Assembly (NCBI RefSeq): GCF_014650455.1
Contig: NZ_BMUZ01000005.1
Location: 310,001-374,000, forward strand
Length of the DNA: 64,000 nucleotides
Direction of reading: 5' to 3'
Source of the DNA: Streptomyces xanthochromogenes
Lineage (GTDB): Bacteria; Actinomycetota; Actinomycetes; Streptomycetales; Streptomycetaceae
A model generated the notes under the pieces. That model was not told where the DNA came from. It did not search any database and was given only the letters and a program-made list of their open reading frames with translations. Positions within the stretch are counted from its first letter, which is position 1. Each line of letters opens with the position of its first letter. The translations under genes and the position numbers were made by a program. Below are positions 44,099 through 52,746 of the stretch, piece by piece.

Positions 44099-45313
44099 TC
44101 AGCGGGTCCGGTCGGGGCGGGGCCGGTCGAGGTCGAGGCCGAGCATGCGGATGGCGTTGCCGCGCATCAGCTTGTGGACGGTCTCGTCGTCGAGCCCCTT
44201 CACATGGTCGAGGGCGACCTCCTTGGTGTGCGGGAAGGTCGAGTCGACGTGCGGGTAGTCCGTCTCGAAGGTGGCGTTGTCGCGCCCGACCACGTCCAGG
44301 GACGCCACTCCGTGCTTGTCGCGGAAGAAGCAGCAGAAGATCTGCCGGTAGTAGTACGTGGACGGCGGTTCGGGGATCAGGTCGCGCACCCCGCCCCAGG
44401 CCCGGTGCTCCTCCCACACGTCGTCGGCGCGCTCCAGGGCGTACGGAATCCAGCCCATCTGGCCTTCGCTGTAGGCGAGTTTGAGGGTGGGGAACTTGAC
44501 GAGGACGCCGCTGAAGAGGAAGTCCATCATCGACGCCATGGCGTTGTTGAAGCTGAGCGAGGCCTGCACGGCGGGCGGCGCGTCGGGGGACGCGGCGGGC
44601 ATCTGGGAGCTGCTGCCGATGTGCATGTTGACGACGGTGCCGGTCTCCTGGCAGACCGCGAAGAACGGGTCCCAGTAGCCGGAGTGGATGGACGGCAGGC
44701 CGAGGTGCGTGGGGATCTCGGAGAACGTCACCGCGCGCACCCCGCGCGCCGCGTTGCGCCGGATCTCGGCGACCGCGAGGTCGATGTCCCACAGCGGGAT
44801 GATGCACAGCGGGATGAGCCGGCCGCCGCTGTCGCCGCACCACTCCTCCACCATCCAGTCGTTGTAGGCCCGCACACAGGCGAGCGCGACCTCCTTGTCG
44901 TGGGCCTCGGCGAAGGTCTGGCCGCAGAAGCGCGGGAAGGTGGGGAAGCAGAGGGAGGCCTCGACGTGGTTGAGGTCCATGTCGTCCAGGCGCGCCTTGG
45001 GGTCCCAGCAGCCGCGCCGCATCTCGGCCCGGGTGATCCCTTCGAGCGTCATGTCGTCGCGGTCGAAGCCGACCGCCGCGATGTTGCGCTTGTACGGGAA
45101 CTTCAGGTCCTCGTAGATCCACCAGTCGGTGGGCGGCCCGTCCGGGTCCATCGTGATCTGGTACTTCCCCGCCACGTAAGCCAGTTCGCCGATACCGGCG
45201 GTGAGCGGCCGCGGCCCGCGCTCGCGGTACTTGGCGGGCAGCCAGACGTCGAAGAGATGGGCCGGCTCGATCACATGGTCGTCGACGCTGACGATCCGCG
45301 GCAGTTCGGTCAT
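44099..45313 (-). CDS. amidohydrolase-2 family protein (ACMSD-like), copy 2
   Basis: 404 residues, paralogous to 2091-3311 with the same motif order: SVDDHVIEPAH, FPTFPRFCGQTFAEA, HIGSSSQM, YSEGQMGWIPYALERADDVWEEHRAWGG, ETDYPHVDSTFP. ATG 45313 has GGAGGGG upstream; the ATG at 45331 directly follows operator 10 and would add six residues (MCGGDL) if the mRNA is leaderless. It heads an amidohydrolase-ACAD-ACAD operon. Hydrolase or decarboxylase; substrate unknown. Confidence 0.92.
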   Translation of the reverse strand: MTELPRIVSVDDHVIEPAHLFDVWLPAKYRERGPRPLTAGIGELAYVAGKYQITMDPDGPPTDWWIYEDLKFPYKRNIAAVGFDRDDMTLEGITRAEMRRGCWDPKARLDDMDLNHVEASLCFPTFPRFCGQTFAEAHDKEVALACVRAYNDWMVEEWCGDSGGRLIPLCIIPLWDIDLAVAEIRRNAARGVRAVTFSEIPTHLGLPSIHSGYWDPFFAVCQETGTVVNMHIGSSSQMPAASPDAPPAVQASLSFNNAMASMMDFLFSGVLVKFPTLKLAYSEGQMGWIPYALERADDVWEEHRAWGGVRDLIPEPPSTYYYRQIFCCFFRDKHGVASLDVVGRDNATFETDYPHVDSTFPHTKEVALDHVKGLDDETVHKLMRGNAIRMLGLDLDRPRPDRTR

Positions 45314-45331
45314 GAGGTCCCCTCCGCACAT

Positions 45332-45346
45332 CTGATGCTCCGTCAG
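45332..45346. promoter_or_regulatory. regulon operator 10, upstream of amidohydrolase copy 2
   Basis: CTGATGCTCCGTCAG (complement CTGACGGAGCATCAG), one mismatch in the left arm, immediately before the ATG at 45331. Confidence 0.7.
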
Positions 45347-45409
45347 ATTGCAGGCTAGCCCCGCACCTCTGGACCAGCAAGGAGCGGGGGCCTACGCTCT
45401 GCGCCATAT

Positions 45410-45424
45410 CTGACTGCCCGTCAG
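45410..45424. promoter_or_regulatory. regulon operator 11, upstream of second AMP-forming ligase
   Basis: CTGACTGCCCGTCAG, 34 bp before the ligase ATG and 78 bp (centre to centre) from operator 10 in the divergent gap. Confidence 0.74.
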
Positions 45425-45458
45425 TTATGGCGCTCGGCGGAACCGTTGGGGGATCGGC

Positions 45459-46994
45459 ATGACCGACACCGCACACGCACTGGACTCCTCGGGCACGCTC
45501 TGGGAGCTGATCGAGCGCCGCGCGGAGCTCACCCCGGACCGCCCGGTCCTGCTCCAGGGCGACCGCACCCTCACCTTCGGCGCCCTGCGCGAGCGCTGCG
45601 AGCGGGTGGCGGCGGGCCTGTACGGCATGGGGGTGCGGCCCGGCACGGTGGTGGCCTGGCAGCTGCCGACCCGGATCGAGACGGCCCTCCTGTCCTTCGC
45701 CCTCGCTCGGCTCGGCGCCGTCCAGTCCCCGGTGATCCCCTTCTACCGGGACCGCGAGGTGGGCTTCGCGCTGCGCGAGTCGAAGGCGGAGTTCTTCGGG
45801 GTACCCGGGGTGTGGCGCGGCTTCGACCACACCGCGATGGCCCGGCGGCTCGGAGCCCGGGGCGTCTTCGAGGCGTACGACGAACTTCCGGACGGCGCAC
45901 CGGAGTTGCTGCCGCCACCGCCGACGGACGGCACGTCCGTCCGCTGGATCTACTGGACGTCGGGCACCACCTCCGACCCCAAGGGCGTGCTGCACACCGA
46001 CCGTTCACTGATCGCGGGCGGCTCGTGCCTGGCGCACGCCCTGCACCTGTCGGACGCCGACGTCGGCTCGATGGCCTTCCCGTTCGCCCACATAGCGGGG
46101 CCCGACTACACGGTGATGCTGCTGCTCTACGGCTTCCCCGCGGTGATGTTCGAGCACTTCGCGCTGCCGGACGCACTGGCGGAGTACCGGCGCCACGGCG
46201 TGACGGTGGCCGGCGGCTCGACCGCGTTCTACTCGATGTTCCTGGCCGAGCAGCGCAAGCGGCCCGGCGAGAAGGTCGTCCCCACCCTGCGGCTGCTCGC
46301 GGGCGGCGGGGCCCCGAAGCCGCCCGAGGTCTACCACGCGGTCGTCCGGGAGATGGGCGTGCAGCTCACCCACGGGTACGGCATGACCGAGGTCCCGATG
46401 ATCACGATGGGCGCCCCCGACGACACCGCCGAGCATCTGGCCACCACCGAGGGGTGCCCCCCGCCCGGCATGGAGATCCGGATCACCGACGAGTCGGGCG
46501 CCCCGCTCCCGTACGGGGTGGACGGCGAGGTGCGGCTGCGCGGCGAGGCGGTGTGCCAGGGCTATCTCGACCCGGCCCAGTCGAAGACCGTCTTCGACGC
46601 GGACGGGTTCCTGATCACCGGCGACGTGGGGCACGTGCGGGAGACCGGGCACCTCGTCCTGACCGGACGCATCAAGGACATCATCATCCGCAAGGGCGAG
46701 AACATCTCCGCGAAGGAGATCGAGGACCTGCTCCACACCCATCCGGCGGTGGGCGACGCGGCCGTCGTCGGCCTGCCCGACGCCGAGCGCGGCGAACTGG
46801 TCTGCGCGGTCGTCGAACAGCCGCCCGGCGCACCCGAGTTGACGCTGGCAGAGCTCACCTCGTATCTGCGCTCCCAGGGACTCTCGGTGCACAAGCTGCC
46901 CGAGCGTCTTGAGGTGGTGGAGGCGCTGCCGAGGAACGAGGCACTGCGGAAGGTCCTGAAATACAAGTTGCGGGAGCGGTTCGGCGGGGCATGA
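45459..46994 (+). CDS. AMP-dependent acyl-CoA synthetase (FadD-like), second copy
   Basis: 511 residues. P-loop YWTSGTTSDPKGVLHT, HGYGMTEVPM, LITGDVGHV, RIKDIIIRKGENISAKEIE and the catalytic lysine in LRKVLKYKLRE. It is more like medium-chain or alicyclic acid ligases (cyclohexanecarboxylate-CoA ligase type) than the FadD3-like copy, so the two ligases probably act on different acids or steps. ATG 45459 has GGGGGATC upstream. Confidence 0.92.
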   Translation: MTDTAHALDSSGTLWELIERRAELTPDRPVLLQGDRTLTFGALRERCERVAAGLYGMGVRPGTVVAWQLPTRIETALLSFALARLGAVQSPVIPFYRDREVGFALRESKAEFFGVPGVWRGFDHTAMARRLGARGVFEAYDELPDGAPELLPPPPTDGTSVRWIYWTSGTTSDPKGVLHTDRSLIAGGSCLAHALHLSDADVGSMAFPFAHIAGPDYTVMLLLYGFPAVMFEHFALPDALAEYRRHGVTVAGGSTAFYSMFLAEQRKRPGEKVVPTLRLLAGGGAPKPPEVYHAVVREMGVQLTHGYGMTEVPMITMGAPDDTAEHLATTEGCPPPGMEIRITDESGAPLPYGVDGEVRLRGEAVCQGYLDPAQSKTVFDADGFLITGDVGHVRETGHLVLTGRIKDIIIRKGENISAKEIEDLLHTHPAVGDAAVVGLPDAERGELVCAVVEQPPGAPELTLAELTSYLRSQGLSVHKLPERLEVVEALPRNEALRKVLKYKLRERFGGA

Positions 46995-47042
46995 CCCCCA
47001 GCGCCCCGCCACACCCCCACGAGGACCACGAGGACGTGACCG

Positions 47043-47987
47043 ATGGAACTCTCCCGCCGCCACCTCATACTCGGCGCCGCCGCCCTCTCCACGACGGCAC
47101 TCCTGCCCACGACCGCCCGGGCCGCCGTGCGCCCACGGGCGAGCGCGGACCCCGCGAACTGGATGGCCGCACTGCCCGACAGCCGCTCCCTGCTGCGCAT
47201 GACGATCCCCGGCACCCACGACTCCTGCTGTACGAACCCGAACAACGGCACCGAGTGGTCGCACACCCAGAACTGGGGCCTGACCCAGCAGTTGCAGCAG
47301 GGCGTCCGCTTCTTCGACATCCGCGCCAACGGACTCCAAGGCCATCTCGACGACGCCTTCGGCATCTACCACGCCGCCTTCTACCAGGGCATGACGTTCG
47401 GCGACGTGCTCACCCAGAGCGCCGCCTTCCTCGACAGCCATCCCGGCGAAGTCCTCCTGATGCGGCTGAAGAAGGAGAACGGCACGAACAACGACGTCGG
47501 CGCGAACTTCAAGAACGTGCTCAACGTCTACCTCGACCAGAAGGGCTGGCGCTCGCGCTTCCTGCTGACCGACCGGGTGCCCACCCTCGGCGAGGCGCGC
47601 GGCAAGATCGTGCTCATCGCCCAGTTCGACAACGACTGGCCGGTGCTCCAATGGCCCGGCGGCGACAACGACTTCCTCGCCAACCAGTACATCCGGCTCC
47701 AGGACATCTACCAGGGCCTGTCCTGGCCGTCGAAGAAGACGGCCAAGGTGACCCAGCAGTTCGACAACGCCTTCTACGACCAGAACTCGGCACAGCTCTA
47801 CATCAACTTCACCAGCTACGCGGGCGGCGGCTGGCCCAAGGTCAACGCGGACGCGATCATGCCCGGCGTCCAGAGCTACCTGAACGCGCGGCTGGGCGAG
47901 CAGACCCATCTGGGCGTGGTGCCCATGGACTTCCCGGACTTCCACTCGGACACCCTGCGCACCCTGATCGACTGGAACTGGCACTGA
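47043..47987 (+). CDS. secreted phosphatidylinositol-specific phospholipase C
   Basis: 314 residues. A Tat-type signal peptide (SRRHLILGAAALSTTALLPTTARA) and the PI-PLC X domain with both catalytic histidines (IPGTHDS, IYHAAFYQG), then VRFFDIR and GEVLLMRLKKENG. It cleaves PI to diacylglycerol and cyclic inositol phosphate outside the cell. It starts 48 bp after the CoA ligase, so read-through is possible, but the role appears unrelated. Confidence 0.93.
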   Translation: MELSRRHLILGAAALSTTALLPTTARAAVRPRASADPANWMAALPDSRSLLRMTIPGTHDSCCTNPNNGTEWSHTQNWGLTQQLQQGVRFFDIRANGLQGHLDDAFGIYHAAFYQGMTFGDVLTQSAAFLDSHPGEVLLMRLKKENGTNNDVGANFKNVLNVYLDQKGWRSRFLLTDRVPTLGEARGKIVLIAQFDNDWPVLQWPGGDNDFLANQYIRLQDIYQGLSWPSKKTAKVTQQFDNAFYDQNSAQLYINFTSYAGGGWPKVNADAIMPGVQSYLNARLGEQTHLGVVPMDFPDFHSDTLRTLIDWNWH

Positions 47988-48005
47988 GCGCCGGGCGGGC
48001 CCCGG

Positions 48006-48536
48006 CTACGGCATCGTCGTGAAGTAGGCGGCGAAGGCGGCGACCGCGTCCGGTTCCGTGATGCGGCCGTCGCCGTCCTGGTCCAGGGTCACGGCCACAT
48101 CGGCCGCGGCCCGGGGCGAGACGCCGAGGGCCCGCAGCGCGCGCTCGCAGTCGGGCACCGCCACCGTGCCGACGCCTGCCGTGTCGGCGACGGCGAAGGC
48201 GGCGTGCAGGAACGGGCGGGCGATCTCGGTGAACCCGGTGGTGCGGTCCCGCAGGCGCTTGAGGGCGCCGCCCACGAACTCCTGCCGGGTCACCCGCTGG
48301 TCCCCGTCCACGTCCGCGATCCCGGCGAGGCCCTGCCACATCGCCTCAGCGCCGCCGTACAGCGCCTGCCCCCGGTCGCAGCGGGCGGTGGTGCCGAACT
48401 CGGCGAGCAACGCCTTGGCCGCCATCGAGAAGTCCTCGCGGTCGATCCAGCCGTTGCCGTCCTGGTCGAAGGAGGCGAACCGGGCGGCCACCCTGCGTTC
48501 GTATTCCGCACTCTCGGGACTGTCCATACTGTCCAT
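48006..48536 (-). CDS. EF-hand calcium-binding protein (calmodulin-like)
   Basis: 176 residues with four EF-hand positions: DQDGNGWIDREDF, DVDGDQRVTRQEF, a degenerate third loop (TAGVGTVAVPDCE) and DQDGDGRITEPDA. Similar Streptomyces Cab-type proteins buffer or sense calcium. Start taken at ATG 48536, with a second ATG at 48527. Confidence 0.9.
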   Translation of the reverse strand: MDSMDSPESAEYERRVAARFASFDQDGNGWIDREDFSMAAKALLAEFGTTARCDRGQALYGGAEAMWQGLAGIADVDGDQRVTRQEFVGGALKRLRDRTTGFTEIARPFLHAAFAVADTAGVGTVAVPDCERALRALGVSPRAAADVAVTLDQDGDGRITEPDAVAAFAAYFTTMP

Positions 48537-48604
48537 GTCCGGAGCGTACGACTCGCAGCGCCGGTACGAGGGGCTTACGGCCAGGCGTGCCCCCGGGCGC
48601 GCGG

Positions 48605-48979
48605 TCAGGCGGAGATCGGTTCGGCCAGGTCGTCGGCGGCCGACCCCACATCTCCGTACACCTCGAAGAGGCGGCGTACGCCGAGTGCGGCGAGCACCTT
48701 GTTCACATGGCTGCCGTCCAGGGCTCCGCGGGCGGGCAGTATGAGCCGCAGCCGGCCCTGGCAGGAGCGCATCAGGCGGCGCGACGCGATCAGCACGCCC
48801 ACCCCGATGGAGTCGCAGAACAGCACTCCGGACAGGTCGAGGACCAGATCGCGGCGGCCGTCGGCGACCACGGCGTGCACCTGGCGGCGCAGGCCGGGCG
48901 AGGTCACCAGGTCCAGCTCGCCGCTGACCCGCAGCACCGTCCACGTGCCCTGCTCGGACTCGTCCACTCTCAGCGTCAC
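48605..48979 (-). CDS. STAS-domain anti-sigma factor antagonist
   Basis: 124 residues. LRVSGELDLVTSPGLRRQV and LDLSGVLFCDSIGVGVLIAS with the phosphorylatable Ser in CDSIG. It binds an RsbW-like kinase and releases a sigma factor. It is divergent from the ECF sigma operon at 49208, but that anti-sigma is a zinc-finger type, so the partner is more likely another ATPase such as the 41109 protein. Confidence 0.92.
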   Translation of the reverse strand: MTLRVDESEQGTWTVLRVSGELDLVTSPGLRRQVHAVVADGRRDLVLDLSGVLFCDSIGVGVLIASRRLMRSCQGRLRLILPARGALDGSHVNKVLAALGVRRLFEVYGDVGSAADDLAEPISA

Positions 48980-49207
48980 GCCACCGGTCCCTCTCTGTGC
49001 TGCCGTGCCCCCATCCTGCGCGGCTGCCCATGCCCACCCTCGCGAAACACCGCCTTTATCATCTGGCGGCGCTGTGAGGGCGCACTTGGTGCAAACCTCC
49101 GTGCATTGTCAGCCCGTCGCATTACATTCGTAGGTACGCAGAGACGGGCGCACAGGGGCACACGCGAGGAACGACAGGGCACGGGGAACGACAGGGTTGG
49201 GGAGCCT

Positions 49208-49789
49208 ATGCCGAAGGACGCACCACCTCGGTGGGACCGCCGGATGCAGCAGCGACTCGCGCGCGGCGAGGCCGCCGCCCTCGGCGAGCTGTACGACCGG
49301 TTCGCCTCCCTGGTGCACAGCCTCGCCCACCGCGTGCTGAGCGACGAGGGCGCGGCGGACGCGATCACCCGCGAGGTCTTCGGCTACGTCTGGGAGAACC
49401 CGGACGCCTACGACCCCAAGCAGGGCTCGATGCGCTCCTGGGTGGCCAAGCTGACCCAGCGCCAGGCCGTGCAGCGGCTGCGCCAGGACGAGACGTCCTC
49501 GTACGAGGAGAGCGGCGTGGGCTCGACCGAGGAGCTGGAGCAGAAGGTGCGGCGGGCCTCGGCGGCCGCCCGCGCCGACTACATCGTGACGTCGATGCCC
49601 GCCCCGCTGCGCGCCGCCCTGGAGCTGGCCTACTTCCAGCGCCGGGACTACCGCCAGGCCGCGGCCGACCTCAGCATCACCGAGGACGAGGCGCGCCGGC
49701 GTCTGCGGCTCGGCCTGCAACTTCTCTCCTCGGCCAACACCCGGCCGCCGGAGGGAGCCGCGCCGCCCGGATACGGGCGGGCCTGGTGA
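49208..49789 (+). CDS. ECF-type RNA polymerase sigma factor
   Basis: 193 residues. Region 2 (LGELYDRFASLVHSLAHRVLSDEGAADAITREVFGYVWENPDAYD) and region 4 (MPAPLRAALELAYFQRRDYRQAAADLSITEDEARRRLRLGLQLL). ATG 49208 has GGGGAG upstream; the longer frame is unsupported. GTGA overlap with the anti-sigma gene. TTGTCA (49106-49111) and TAGGTA (49131-49136) with 19-bp spacing are a possible promoter. Confidence 0.93.
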   Translation: MPKDAPPRWDRRMQQRLARGEAAALGELYDRFASLVHSLAHRVLSDEGAADAITREVFGYVWENPDAYDPKQGSMRSWVAKLTQRQAVQRLRQDETSSYEESGVGSTEELEQKVRRASAAARADYIVTSMPAPLRAALELAYFQRRDYRQAAADLSITEDEARRRLRLGLQLLSSANTRPPEGAAPPGYGRAW

Positions 49790-51198
49790 CCGGGCCCATG
49801 GAGCAGGGCGAGCCGGCGCCCGACGACGAGAGCACGCCGCGCATACCTTCGCCGCGCGCCGCGGGCGACGACCTCACGGCCGGCCGCGGCAACTCCGGCA
49901 CCTTCGTGCCGGCGCCGCGCGAGGGCAATCGTTTCGGCCCGCCGGGCCCCGACCGCCGGGCCGAGCCGACCGCCGAGCCGGACCCCGAGCCGGAGACCCC
50001 GCCCCCGCCGGACCCAGAACCGCCGTCGTCGTCAGAGCCGGAAGCATCGGTGCCCGAACCCGTTCCACCAGAGACCGCGCCCGTCGCGGGGCCGCCTTCG
50101 CACACCGTGCTGAAGTCGCTGCTCGGCGCCTGGGCGCTGGCCGCGTGCTCCACCGAGGAGACCGACGCCGTCGAGGCGCACCTCACCGAGTGCGCGCCCT
50201 GTGCCGACGAGGCGCTGCGGCTGCGGGACGCGGTGGGCCTGCTGCACACCGAGCGCAGCCTCGACCTCGATCCGATGCTGCGCGCCCGCGTCCTGGAGAA
50301 CTGCCTCGGCCGGCGTCCGGCCCGTATCCCGGTGCCCGCGTGGGCGGCCCCGTACGACGCCGAGGCCGCCCGGCTCGACGCCCTGCTCAATGACTTCGGG
50401 GACGCGGAGTGGCACGCGCCGGTGCGTCTCAAGTGGTTCGAGGAGGAGCGGCGGGCCAGTCGCCGCACCACGGTCGCCGGGGTGATCGGGCATCTGATGG
50501 CCGTCGACGCGCTGGTGGCGACCGCGCTCGGCCTCGACGAACCGGTGCCGCTCGACCCGGAGGAGGCGGCGGGCGGACCCACCGCGCGCACCGAGGCCCT
50601 GTGGCGGGCCGGGCGTTTCCCGCTGACGCGTACGGTCCGCGAGCCGTGGCGCGAGCAGTCCCACACCCTGATCCGCACGGTGTCGTTCGCGGGCCGCGGA
50701 GTGTCCGAACTCGCCGTTTCCTACGGGGAGTTCGCGCTGTCGTTGCAGGACGCGATGCTCGACCGGGCCTTCGAGTGCTGGATCCACGCGGGCGACATCG
50801 CCGAGGCGGTGGACTATCCGTACGACCCGCCGTCCGGCGCGCATCTGCACCGCATGATCGACCTGGCCGCCCGCATCCTGCCCGCCACCCTGGCCGGCCG
50901 CCGCCGGGCGGGGCTCGCATCGCCGCCGCGCGGCCTGGTCACGGCGGGCTCCCCCGGCCGCTCGCTGCGCCTGGAGATCGAGGGCGTGGGCGGCGGGGAC
51001 TGGCTCATCGCGCTGGACTCGCCGGCCGCCCTCCCCTCGCCCGACCACGAGGTGGCCCATGTGGCCCTGGACGGCGTGGAGTTCTGCAAGCTGGCCGCGG
51101 GCCATGTGTCACCGCAGGAGGCGGCCGCAGGCCAGCTCGGCGACCGCGAGGCCATCAGCGACGTCCTGTTCGCGGCCGCGTCACTGAGCAGGCTGTGA
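49786..51198 (+). CDS. zinc-finger anti-sigma factor fused to a maleylpyruvate-isomerase-like domain
   Basis: 470 residues. A Pro/Glu-rich N-terminal linker (about 1-105), a ZAS motif HLTECAPC (about 130-137) and a C-terminal mycothiol maleylpyruvate isomerase/DinB-like domain (VAGVIGHLMAVDALVATALG; FECWIHAGDIAEAVDYPYDP; an SCP2-like end). GTG 49786 overlaps the sigma stop. No membrane segment, so this is a cytoplasmic anti-sigma that may sense thiol or small-molecule state through its C-terminal domain. Confidence 0.9.
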   Translation: MTGPMEQGEPAPDDESTPRIPSPRAAGDDLTAGRGNSGTFVPAPREGNRFGPPGPDRRAEPTAEPDPEPETPPPPDPEPPSSSEPEASVPEPVPPETAPVAGPPSHTVLKSLLGAWALAACSTEETDAVEAHLTECAPCADEALRLRDAVGLLHTERSLDLDPMLRARVLENCLGRRPARIPVPAWAAPYDAEAARLDALLNDFGDAEWHAPVRLKWFEEERRASRRTTVAGVIGHLMAVDALVATALGLDEPVPLDPEEAAGGPTARTEALWRAGRFPLTRTVREPWREQSHTLIRTVSFAGRGVSELAVSYGEFALSLQDAMLDRAFECWIHAGDIAEAVDYPYDPPSGAHLHRMIDLAARILPATLAGRRRAGLASPPRGLVTAGSPGRSLRLEIEGVGGGDWLIALDSPAALPSPDHEVAHVALDGVEFCKLAAGHVSPQEAAAGQLGDREAISDVLFAAASLSRL

Positions 51199-51216
51199 CA
51201 CCGAAGGGCGTACGGA

Positions 51217-52068
51217 CTAGGCGAACACGACCGTGCGGCGCCCGTTGAGCAGGATGCGGTGCTCCGCGTGCCACTTGACGGCCCGCGCGAGCGCCTGGCA
51301 CTCGACGTCCCGGCCGATGGCGACGAGCTGGGCCGGAGTGACGTCGTGGCCGACGCGCTCCACCTCCTGCTCGATGATCGGCCCCTCGTCGAGGTCGGCC
51401 GTCACGTAGTGGGCGGTCGCGCCGATCAGCTTCACGCCGCGCGCGTGCGCCTGGTGGTAGGGCTTGGCGCCCTTGAAGCTCGGCAGGAACGAGTGGTGGA
51501 TGTTGATGATCCGCCCGCTGAGCTCCTTGCACAGGTCGTCCGAGAGGACCTGCATGTACCGGGCGAGCACCACCAGCTCGACGCGCTCCTCGCGCACCAG
51601 CTCCACCAGGCGCGCCTCGGCCTCGGCCTTGGTGTCCTTGGTGACCGGGATGTGGTGGAAGGGCACGTCGTAGGAGCCGACGAGCTCGGCGAAGTCGGTG
51701 TGGTTGGAGACGACCGCGGCGATCTCCACCGGCAGCGCGCCGGACTGGGAGCGGAACAACAGGTCGTTGAGGCAGTGCCCGAACTTCGACACCATCAGGA
51801 CGATCCGCATCCGCTCCTCGGGGCGGTGGATCTGCCAGTCCATCTGGAAGGAGTCGCCGACGGCCGCGAAGCTGGCGCGCAGCTTGTCGACGGTCACCGG
51901 GGCCTCGGCCGAGAAGTGGACCCGCATGAAGAAGAGACCGGTGTCGCGGTCGCCGAACTGCTGACTGTCCTCGATGTTGCAGCCCGTGATGAACAGATAG
52001 CTCGACACGGCATGCACGATGCCCTGTTTGTCCGGGCAGGAGAGCGTGAGGACGTACTGGTCAGTCAT
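51217..52068 (-). CDS. purU: formyltetrahydrofolate deformylase
   Basis: 283 residues. N-terminal ACT domain (YVLTLSCPDKQGIVHAVSSYLF), formyltransferase core (VSKFGHCLNDLLFR, VSNHTDFAELV) and catalytic region (RIINIHHSFLPSFKGAKPYHQAHARGVKLIGATAHYVTADLDEGPIIEQ) with the Asn-His-Asp set. Releases formate from 10-formyl-THF, balancing one-carbon units. ATG 52068 is taken; the extra upstream codons lack support. Confidence 0.96.
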   Translation of the reverse strand: MTDQYVLTLSCPDKQGIVHAVSSYLFITGCNIEDSQQFGDRDTGLFFMRVHFSAEAPVTVDKLRASFAAVGDSFQMDWQIHRPEERMRIVLMVSKFGHCLNDLLFRSQSGALPVEIAAVVSNHTDFAELVGSYDVPFHHIPVTKDTKAEAEARLVELVREERVELVVLARYMQVLSDDLCKELSGRIINIHHSFLPSFKGAKPYHQAHARGVKLIGATAHYVTADLDEGPIIEQEVERVGHDVTPAQLVAIGRDVECQALARAVKWHAEHRILLNGRRTVVFA

Positions 52069-52126
52069 CCAGGCAGGATGCCACAACCGGGCGCCCCGGC
52101 GGCTCCCGGCCCAGCATCCGGGACCT

Positions 52127-52573
52127 TCAGGCCGAGCGCGTCATGATACTCAGCACTTCGAGGGAGCGCGGCGGCGTGTCCGGGTCCTCGCCGTCACTCT
52201 GCGCGAGCCGCACATGCGCCTCGCGCGCCGCTCGCACCGCCTCGGGCCAGGCGTGATGGGCGAGGTACGCGGAGACGGGGGCATCGGCGCCGACCTGGTG
52301 CATGATGCGCAGCACCCGCAGCACCGCGAGGTCGACGACGGCGGCCTCGCCGGAGTCCCGGAAGATCGTGCCGACGTACTTCTCGGCCGACCAGTTGTCC
52401 AGCCAGGTGTCCTCGACCAGCCGGTAGACGGCGTCGGTGACGTCCCCGTACCCCTCGCGCCCGGCCGCCCAGGTCTCCTCGTGGAAGACGGGGTCGGAGA
52501 GCATGTGCAGCGCGGACCGTACGTTCGTACGCCAGCGCCACCACGGCATGTCATTCAACGGCATGCCGCCCAT
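52127..52573 (-). CDS. SCO4402-family conserved protein
   Basis: A protein of about 148 residues, helical, found beside purU in Streptomyces (from memory, SCO4402 beside SCO4403). PWWRWRTNVRSALHMLSDPVFHEETW near the start and VLRIMHQVGADAPVSAYLAHHAWPEAV near the end. Starts at 52573 and 52564 are both possible. Function unknown. Confidence 0.85.
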   Translation of the reverse strand: MGGMPLNDMPWWRWRTNVRSALHMLSDPVFHEETWAAGREGYGDVTDAVYRLVEDTWLDNWSAEKYVGTIFRDSGEAAVVDLAVLRVLRIMHQVGADAPVSAYLAHHAWPEAVRAAREAHVRLAQSDGEDPDTPPRSLEVLSIMTRSA

Positions 52574-52746
52574 GGTGGAGGAGCGACGGCCGCGACGGGA
52601 AGGGCTTGCTGAACCTTGCTGCACGTTTTCGATCGTACGTTCCCCATCGCGCCCGCCCGACCGGCCCCCGCAATTCACCTGGGTGTCACCCTCGGTTGAC
52701 GCGCGCTCACTTCTCCGTTACCCGTGAGGCGGAAGTGTGTGGGCAC

